From Clostridiales bacterium (GTDB lineage Bacteria > Bacillota > Clostridia > Lachnospirales > Lachnospiraceae), in assembly GCA_020859965.1 (NCBI GenBank), contig JAJBVF010000177.1:1-6374 (forward strand): a stretch of 6,374 nt of DNA. The letters are read 5' to 3'. Shown here one piece after another: positions 1 through 5,229 of this stretch. Both the position numbers and the translations under genes were made by a program. Each line of letters begins with the position of its first letter. Positions within the stretch are counted from its first letter, which is position 1. The notes below the pieces were generated by a model. That model was not told where the DNA came from. It saw nothing but the letters and a program-made list of their open reading frames with translations, and did not search any database.

Positions 1-1
1 T

Positions 2-193
2 TCCGGTATAGTGATTTTCCGGCTTGTCCAAAAAGATCATTTTACGGATGCCTCCATTAGTTTTCCACGACCGGGTTCCACGGTGACTATTTCCGCCAAC
101 CAGTTCTGGCAGTACACGCATTCAAAGCAGGCCAGCAAAGCGTGTGCAAGAATGCGTCAACGTTTTATACCTGATGACCGTATCGGCAAGTAG
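2..193 (+). CDS. C-terminal end of an unidentified protein (partial at left edge)
   Basis: The frame is open from the first bases of the window to a TAG at 191-193, giving 63 visible residues. A GTG at 11 could start a 60-residue protein, but no ribosome binding site can be seen before it and the frame continues to the edge, so the end of a longer upstream gene is more likely. The visible part is mixed polar and ends in a basic stretch (CARMRQRFIPDDRIGK). It has no membrane segment or motif I recognise. The next gene starts 26 bases after its stop on the same strand, so the two are probably co-transcribed. If the neighbour is a phage tail protein, this may be another phage structural gene, but nothing in its own sequence shows that. 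Confidence 0.5.
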   Translation, partial: SGIVIFRLVQKDHFTDASISFPRPGSTVTISANQFWQYTHSKQASKACARMRQRFIPDDRIGK

Positions 194-219
194 GGAGTAT
201 TTTAAAAATTAGTTTATTC

Positions 220-1788
220 ATGAAAGTTGACACTATCAAAGGAAGTTCCTATGTAATGACTTGTACAAAAGCTTGTACAGTACATGCCGTTTTAAGTTCC
301 AGCGTGGATCTCATGCTTGTTCTGGAAGCAGGAAAAGCGGGCCAATACGGTTTTGTGGCTCCGACGGATGCGGTAGAAATATCCGATGAAAACGCTTTTG
401 TCATACAGATTTTTAAAACGCCCGTCCCGAGATTGTTTGTCCAGGACGGCGTTCAACCCGGAGAGGATGCCATTTTAAAAAATATGATGGCGGAGTCCGG
501 AACCTTTGCCGGCACCGTCAACGCCAACGGAGGCGTTCGCGTGCCGCTGCCTGCCACGGCCCAGGAGGCCCTGTCCTGGGACTCCATGCTCGAAGAGCAG
601 GCCAGACGGGAATGGCTCCTGGTGCGCAGCGCCTCCTATGCCGCCGTTCCGTCATGGGTGGCATTGCTGGCGCGCATGCAATCCCTCAGCATTTACAAGT
701 ATTCCAGCGCCAATGCATCCGTCAAGGAAGGCATCATTGAAAATGAACTATATGACCATGTCATTAGAATGACTCCCGCCTCCGGCATTTCCTTGCTGGG
801 GGTGGGCACCAAGCCCTGGAAATTTGCTCATTCACTGGGAACCTACAAAGATTCCAGTTTTGCGGCGGCGGCGGCATGGTGCATTACGGGGGCGGACAAG
901 GCGTCCATCATGCTGGGAAGCACCACACATGGCTATGGATGCACCACAAACCCGTCCTCGCCATGCTATGCGCATCCCATTCACTGGTGCAATTATGACC
1001 ATGCCGGGACAGGGCAGGATTACAGGTTTCCTCTGCTCAATTCCGTTAATAATTACAACGGTTATGATATGACGCCCGCCTGGCAGGCGACTTTATACGG
1101 CAAGTCTTACCTGGGCAGTTCTGCATCCTGCTTGATTCGCGGCACGGATTACGGGCGCGGCAACGGGGAAGCCCGGTATGTGTGGGCGCTGGTCCCAAAC
1201 GCCACCTATCTTGCCGTAGCAATGGCGCCCCGGCATGCGGCAGACCATCCCTACGTTGAAAACAGGTGGGAGTTGTTCGTCGACGGGCAATACGTCATGC
1301 CCATGACAGCGCGGTTCTGCGGCGGCGGCCATACGGCTGTATTGTCAGCAACAGTCAAAGCCCATGAAGTGGCCAGCGCGCAGGAGACAGGGTTGAGAAT
1401 GGCCGGAATGCGGGTGAACACGGGCAGCCTGCCCGGCAGCACGGCGGCCAGGGATATCCTGGGGAAGGTGGTCATGGACGGAGTGGCGATCAAGCCCGTG
1501 CCGGAGGTGACGGCTTCCGCGCTGGAGGTGGGAGCGGAAGGCGGTGAAGTAACGCTGACGGTATCCTCCACGCTGGCGGAGGCTGTGTACGCCATTAACG
1601 ACACGATGTGCGGGCATGACCCCGCCGCCGTATGGTGCAGCCAATCCGCGGAGCAGATACCAGCCAGCGGCGGCCAAATCACCCTGACGCTTGCCCCCAA
1701 CACGACCGGGCAACCCCGGCAAGTGTGGGTTTTTGTCGGCCACCACTATGCCCAGACCGCTGTCGTGGAAATCAACCAGTTACCCTGA
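220..1788 (+). CDS. Probable phage/prophage tail or receptor-binding protein with C-terminal BACON-like domain
   Basis: This is a 522-residue protein without a signal peptide or membrane segment. Residues 1-70 look like a small beta domain. Residues 83-110 (ILKNMMAESGTFAGTVNANG, then GVRVPL) resemble the 'layer' repeats of phage tail fibre and tailspike stems. Residues 185-425 form a Gly/Tyr/Trp-rich body with a Cys/His cluster: C241, C249 and C257 at exact eight-residue steps, plus H237, H252, H255 and H261. Residues 428-522 fit a BACON domain: a TLTVSS strand, a Trp-containing middle (W472), then LTLAPNTTGQPR and a final strand ending EINQ. BACON domains are known from Bacteroidota surface glycan proteins and from tail-associated proteins of crAss-like phages. 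The ATG at 220 is the only sensible start, although the nearest purine-rich site (GGGAG, 193-197) is 22 bases upstream. The gene converges on the flippase. The BACON call is fairly firm; the phage-tail call is inference. A cytoplasmic or non-classically exported carbohydrate-binding protein is the main alternative. Confidence 0.65.
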   Translation: MKVDTIKGSSYVMTCTKACTVHAVLSSSVDLMLVLEAGKAGQYGFVAPTDAVEISDENAFVIQIFKTPVPRLFVQDGVQPGEDAILKNMMAESGTFAGTVNANGGVRVPLPATAQEALSWDSMLEEQARREWLLVRSASYAAVPSWVALLARMQSLSIYKYSSANASVKEGIIENELYDHVIRMTPASGISLLGVGTKPWKFAHSLGTYKDSSFAAAAAWCITGADKASIMLGSTTHGYGCTTNPSSPCYAHPIHWCNYDHAGTGQDYRFPLLNSVNNYNGYDMTPAWQATLYGKSYLGSSASCLIRGTDYGRGNGEARYVWALVPNATYLAVAMAPRHAADHPYVENRWELFVDGQYVMPMTARFCGGGHTAVLSATVKAHEVASAQETGLRMAGMRVNTGSLPGSTAARDILGKVVMDGVAIKPVPEVTASALEVGAEGGEVTLTVSSTLAEAVYAINDTMCGHDPAAVWCSQSAEQIPASGGQITLTLAPNTTGQPRQVWVFVGHHYAQTAVVEINQLP

Positions 1789-1798
1789 ATATATGAAT

Positions 1799-1833
1799 AA
1801 AAAAGAGTTGCACTTATTTTTCCTGCCAAGGAA
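1799..1833. terminator. Weak hairpins in the convergent gap
   Basis: Between the two convergent stops lies an A-run, a short stem (AGT-TGC-ACT) and a T-run (1799-1821), the arrangement of a bidirectional intrinsic terminator but with a weak, AT-rich stem. It is followed by a second small hairpin, TTCCT-GCCA-AGGAA (1820-1833), without a T-run directly after it on either strand. Position between converging genes supports a terminator role; stem strength does not. Confidence 0.35.
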
Positions 1834-1867
1834 GTAAAAAATCATTATAATGCCCCATAGGGAACGC

Positions 1868-3427
1868 TTACTTTTTCCTCTTCCAGAGCAGCCGCGTCCC
1901 CGCTATTGCCAGTCCACGATGTACCATGCCACGCATGCCTTTCGTACAGCAATACATTAAAAGAATCGTTATGACGCCATAGGAAACAACCATCAGGAAG
2001 GCGCAGGCAAACCAGTTCAGGAAAGACCCGGAGGGTTGCAAGGGGGAATATTTCCAAATCCAGTTCATCAGCACCATAGGTATCAGAATCAGCGCCAGCT
2101 GGTAACCGAATTGGAGCCAGTAATTCATCACGTTCTTTCTGAATCCCCAAGTGTACAGCATGAAGGGTTTCCAAATGCCAACAATAAGCACCAGGCTGGA
2201 AATACCCCCCAGAAGAATGCCGGGCAATCCCCATAGGTAACCTCCGATAATTGCTACGGAAATGTTGATCACGCTTTCTACAATGGGCGCCCAGACATCC
2301 CAGAACAGGCCGTAGCCGTATAAAAATTGATCCACTGCACCCCGCGTGACAGTGATGAACAGGTTGATGATGATCAGGATCATGATTTCCCGGGGGAGGA
2401 TGTAGCCCGCTCCCAGCCAAAGCGTGATGAATGGCTCCAGAAGCTGGTAAAGGGTAAAGCAGATTGTCCCGGCTATCAGCATGCGCAGGGAAAATAATTC
2501 ATTGAATACCTTGCGGATTTTTTCCGCATTCCCCTCCGCGATCAGATTTCCCACGCTGGCTTCCGTGCTGCCCAGCAGGTTGTTGACCAGGAGGAACAGT
2601 TTATCCATGATGGTGGAATAGTTGCCATAGTAGGCGACCATCTGCAGGGAAACAAATGCATAAACCAGAAACGGCGTGACCTGGAACTGGAAAAAATAAC
2701 CCAGCCGATGTACAAAGAGCTGCCTGGTATATTTAATAACCTCAGGGTATTTCCTGAACAGTTCCTTTCCCAGAGCCACATTGCTTTTCAACCAGGGATA
2801 TACCTGATTAATTTTCCAGTTAAGGATGAAGGAATAAATAATGCCGAACAGCAGTTCTATCATTATCCATAGATAATAGCTGCCCGTATACCACGCAGAT
2901 AATATCTGGCATAAAATTTTGATTATGGAGGCCGTCTGGAAATAGAAGGCCACCACGTAATTCCTCTGGTCCGCCCCCAGGAGAGTCTGCCTGTAGTTGG
3001 CGAAGTACCCAATCAGGGAAGAGGCGAGAAAAGAATAATAAGCAAAATAGATGATTCCATAGGAAAATCCCGTTGAAGGGAAGATCAGCGGCAGAAAACA
3101 GGAAAGCAGCAATCCGGCGGCAATAATGATGCGCCCTATCCACCGGTACATGTAACCCAGAACAGAAATAATTTCATTAATTCTGGCCTCATCATGTTCA
3201 AAAATAGGTTTATAAAGCACATATCCGATAGCCGTGCTTATGCCAAGCTCCGCCAAATTAAGAAAATTCAGCAGATTCATTAAAGTTCCCGTCAAACCGA
3301 CGAAATCAGCGCCCAGGCAATTCAGGAAAACTTTTCTTGAAAAAAATGAAATGATGAGAATCAGAACATAAAAAATGAGGTTCACCCGGGCATTCAACAG
3401 GCTTTTTTTTACGCGAGACTCCTTCAT
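1868..3427 (-). CDS. Wzx-type polysaccharide flippase (MOP superfamily)
   Basis: This is a 519-residue, very hydrophobic protein with about 12-14 predicted membrane segments, the usual size and layout of O-antigen/capsule repeat-unit flippases. It would turn undecaprenyl-diphosphate-linked glycan from the cytoplasmic to the outer face of the inner membrane. The N-terminal block SRKVFLNCLGADFVGLTG (30-47), then NLAELGISTAIGYVLYKPI (57-75), is the hallmark of this family's gut-bacterial branch. The mid-protein block YYGNYSTIMDKLFLLVNNLL (266-285) plus SVGNLIAEGN (291-300) is the second conserved region. The C-terminus is basic (WKRKK), as expected for a cytoplasmic tail. The protein appears full length. 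The ATG at 3427 is the only canonical start after an in-frame TAA at 3448-3446; it lacks a close Shine-Dalgarno site (see the minimal ORFs upstream). The gene runs opposite to the two glycosyltransferases, which is less usual for a polysaccharide cluster. Its exact substrate cannot be read from sequence. Confidence 0.88.
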   Translation of the reverse strand: MKESRVKKSLLNARVNLIFYVLILIISFFSRKVFLNCLGADFVGLTGTLMNLLNFLNLAELGISTAIGYVLYKPIFEHDEARINEIISVLGYMYRWIGRIIIAAGLLLSCFLPLIFPSTGFSYGIIYFAYYSFLASSLIGYFANYRQTLLGADQRNYVVAFYFQTASIIKILCQILSAWYTGSYYLWIMIELLFGIIYSFILNWKINQVYPWLKSNVALGKELFRKYPEVIKYTRQLFVHRLGYFFQFQVTPFLVYAFVSLQMVAYYGNYSTIMDKLFLLVNNLLGSTEASVGNLIAEGNAEKIRKVFNELFSLRMLIAGTICFTLYQLLEPFITLWLGAGYILPREIMILIIINLFITVTRGAVDQFLYGYGLFWDVWAPIVESVINISVAIIGGYLWGLPGILLGGISSLVLIVGIWKPFMLYTWGFRKNVMNYWLQFGYQLALILIPMVLMNWIWKYSPLQPSGSFLNWFACAFLMVVSYGVITILLMYCCTKGMRGMVHRGLAIAGTRLLWKRKK

Positions 3428-3456
3428 ACCATTTATTCCATGGACTTATCCTCTCT
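3424..3456 (-). promoter_or_regulatory. Flippase translation-start region with two minimal ORFs
   Basis: On the minus strand an AGAGAGG Shine-Dalgarno-like site (3456-3450) lies 8 bases before an ATG at 3441, which begins a two-codon ORF, ATG GAA TAA. It is directly followed in the same frame by a second two-codon ORF, ATG GTA TGA (3432-3424), whose last codons overlap the flippase ATG at 3427. The well-placed binding site therefore serves the mini-ORF, 22 bases from the flippase start. Re-initiation or start-stop stalling is possible. It may also be chance, because the pattern is short. Confidence 0.35.
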
Positions 3457-3661
3457 TCACGAGAAAACAAAAAATACAGAAATCATTCATACCCGGTTTC
3501 ATTTATCCGGCTGGTAAAATACAAACAGGATATTCTGCCAGTCATACGGCCATGAAAAGCGGCATTAATCTAGCACAACATTCCACTGCATCAACATCTT
3601 TTTATCCATAAGCCACAACCTGATCCATACCAGTTATCCAACATTGTTCCATAAAGCATTC

Positions 3662-3697
3662 TTGTTTTATTTCCCTCTTCCATCTATATTACCGCCC
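3662..3697 (+). promoter_or_regulatory. Sigma70-like promoter for the first glycosyltransferase, possibly leaderless
   Basis: A -35-like TTGTTT (3662-3667) and a -10-like TATATT (3685-3690) are separated by exactly 17 bases. The expected transcription start, about seven bases after the -10 box, falls at 3697-3698, on the GTG I choose as the gene's start. No Shine-Dalgarno site precedes that GTG, which agrees with a leaderless transcript. The divergent gap (3428-3697) holds no gene; I did not find an equally good promoter for the flippase on the other strand. Confidence 0.45.
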
Positions 3698-4885
3698 GTG
3701 AGCAAAGGAAGGATTCTGATTGCCGCCTATGCCTTCCCTCCCGGGGAAGGAGGCGTGAGTATGGCGGCCTATGAAATGGCGCACAGCCTGGGCTCCAGAG
3801 GCTGGGACATTCACGTCCTCACCCGCCAGCAGGATTTGCCGGAGGATCCTTCCCGCACAAGATGCTGCCCCATCACGGCCCTGCCGGATTCCCTGACGGA
3901 CGACACCAAACGCTTGAAGGAGTACCTGGACGCTTTTTTAAAAGATATCCAGCCGGATTTTATCGTTTACCATTCCTGGTCGGGCTGGTGCCGGAAGGAA
4001 TTGCTGGCATGCGCACGGGAAAAGCGCCTTCCCTTTTTTCTGCGTTCCCACGGCATGCCCACCAACCTCCGTTCCTATTTCCGCGTGGACTACCCTCCTT
4101 TTTTCGGCATGAAAAAATGGCTCTCCTCCTTTTTCCAAATACGCAGGGGCATTCTGAACGTACACCGGGAATCCCCGTTAAACCGCCTTGTTTTCCTTGA
4201 CTCCTATGGAACGCCCTTCAAAGGGTTCGATTATTACTACTGCTCCAAACTGAATCTTTCCCGTTACGTCTGCATTCCCAACACGTTTCCGGCGCTGAAA
4301 CAAGCCGTTCCTTTCTTCCGGGAAAAATACGGATTGTCCCACGCTCCCGTTTTCACGTGCCCCGCCAGCGCCTGCAACACGAAGCGGCAGCTTCTGTTTA
4401 TTCGCCATGTAAAGCAAACCAAGCTGGACAACATCGTTTTCCTTTTCCTTGTTCCGCAACGCAATTCCTACGCTGAGCAAATGGAGCAGGCTATTGGGGA
4501 CGATCCCAGATTCAGGATTCTTTACAATCTTCCCCGTCCGGAGGTGGAAGCCGCCATTATGGAGAGCGCCGCCGTTTTCCTTTACTCCTATCAGGAGCAG
4601 CAGCCGCTTTGCATTCTGGAGGCCATGTCGTGCGGCACCCCATGGTTTGCTCCCGATGTGGGAGCCGTTTCCACCCTGAAGGGAGGCATCATCCTGAAAA
4701 AAACATCCTCCGCCACATTGGAAAAAACCGTGGGGACTCTGACGGACGAAAAATTCCGGGAGCGCCGAGGGCACGAGGGGCTGCGGCAATGGCAGGAACA
4801 GTATGACCCATCAGTCGTATATCAACAATGGGAAGACCTGCTCAGCTCCATTGCCTCCTCCCGTACCCCAAAGCAGAAGGACTGA
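3698..4885 (+). CDS. GT4-type (GT-B fold) glycosyltransferase, first of two
   Basis: This is a 395-residue retaining glycosyltransferase. It would add a sugar from a nucleotide-sugar donor to a lipid-linked glycan at the cytoplasmic membrane face. Numbering is from the GTG. Residues 5-19 (RILIAAYAFPPGEGG) are the first Rossmann strand and the acceptor-side glycine loop. IPN at 193-195 marks the hinge into the donor domain. E300 and E308 (ESxCIL-type segment EQQPLCILE) form the family's E-x7-E signature, followed by AMSCGTPWFAPDVGAV. The usual G-x-K/R diphosphate loop is replaced by CPASACNTKR (221-230), with K229/R230 in about the right place. The frame extends upstream to a TTG at 3644, but the extra 18 residues precede the first strand of the fold and have no good start signal, so the GTG is preferred. 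Donor and acceptor sugars cannot be inferred. It is separated from the next glycosyltransferase by 344 bases with a terminator-like hairpin, so tight operon coupling is unlikely. Confidence 0.85.
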   Translation: MSKGRILIAAYAFPPGEGGVSMAAYEMAHSLGSRGWDIHVLTRQQDLPEDPSRTRCCPITALPDSLTDDTKRLKEYLDAFLKDIQPDFIVYHSWSGWCRKELLACAREKRLPFFLRSHGMPTNLRSYFRVDYPPFFGMKKWLSSFFQIRRGILNVHRESPLNRLVFLDSYGTPFKGFDYYYCSKLNLSRYVCIPNTFPALKQAVPFFREKYGLSHAPVFTCPASACNTKRQLLFIRHVKQTKLDNIVFLFLVPQRNSYAEQMEQAIGDDPRFRILYNLPRPEVEAAIMESAAVFLYSYQEQQPLCILEAMSCGTPWFAPDVGAVSTLKGGIILKKTSSATLEKTVGTLTDEKFRERRGHEGLRQWQEQYDPSVVYQQWEDLLSSIASSRTPKQKD

Positions 4886-4995
4886 GTTGATTCCATGGGA
4901 TGAATTCGGCCCCGGCTATTTTCCTCACGAACGTTATCCCACGGTAAAACGCCTTCTCGCCATTTTCATCATTGCATTTTCCGGACCAGCCAAGT

Positions 4996-5015
4996 TTCTC
5001 AGTTATGAGAATTTT
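4996..5015 (+). terminator. AT-rich hairpin after the first glycosyltransferase
   Basis: TTCTCA-GTTA-TGAGAA (4996-5011) is a perfect 6-base-pair stem with a 4-base loop, followed immediately by TTTT. The stem is AT-rich, so termination would be weak. It lies 110 bases after the stop of the upstream gene. Confidence 0.35.
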
Positions 5016-5044
5016 CGCGTTAAAATTTTTCAATAGGAGATTGC

Positions 5045-5065
5045 GGAGACCAAGTCTCCCGTTTT
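5045..5065 (+). terminator. Probable intrinsic terminator between the glycosyltransferase genes
   Basis: GGAGAC-CAA-GTCTCC (5045-5059) is a perfect 6-base-pair, GC-containing stem with a 3-base loop, followed by CG and TTTT (5062-5065). Strand and position fit termination of transcripts from the upstream glycosyltransferase, which would mean the downstream gene has its own promoter somewhere in 5066-5229. The T-run is short, so read-through is likely. Confidence 0.5.
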
Positions 5066-5229
5066 AAAGAAAGACCATCATTGTATCAGTTTAAAAAAGG
5101 GATTCCAGATAGAAAACAGACACAATCTTTTTTTCATCTTGCTCGCAGCCAAGGCGCTCATCATCATACTTGCGCATTTTCTGGACTTTTCAATTCGTCC
5201 GCGTTATTAATAGTCCTTGCTGTTTTTAT

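Larger units (their letters stand above)
4886..5229. other. Intergenic stretch without a convincing gene
   Basis: These 344 bases separate the two glycosyltransferases and become AT-rich to the right. They contain two hairpins (listed separately). One + frame is open across nearly the whole stretch: it has a single TAG at 5034-5036 and ends with TAA at 5208-5210. The part before the TAG includes a hydrophobic run (LLAIFIIAF) and the part after it another (FFILLAAKALIIILAHFL). There is no ATG or GTG start in the second part and no recognisable family, so I treat it as non-coding or at most a gene remnant. I found no clear promoter for the downstream gene in it. Confidence 0.5.

Noticed and set aside
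226..254. TTGACA followed 17 bases later by TATGTA
   Set aside because: The -35 is perfect, but the -10 is poor and the whole element lies inside the coding region.
861..875. Short GCG repeat encoding an alanine run
   Set aside because: Only four repeat units and slippage would stay in frame; it is ordinary low-complexity coding sequence.
1251..1746. Two antisense ORFs of 150 and 133 codons inside the phage-like gene
   Set aside because: They are by-products of GC-rich coding sequence; the + strand frame encodes the BACON-like domain.
1846..1851. TATAAT box on the + strand
   Set aside because: No -35 element sits at 16-18 bases upstream, and transcription would run antisense into the flippase gene.
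1845..2420. 191-codon minus-strand ORF overlapping the flippase 3' half
   Set aside because: It is another frame of the same strand inside a clear membrane-protein gene; its product is His/Pro-rich and matches nothing recognisable.
4178..4789. 203-codon antisense ORF inside the first glycosyltransferase
   Set aside because: The opposite strand carries an obvious GT4 protein with its signature motif; the antisense product has no domain character.
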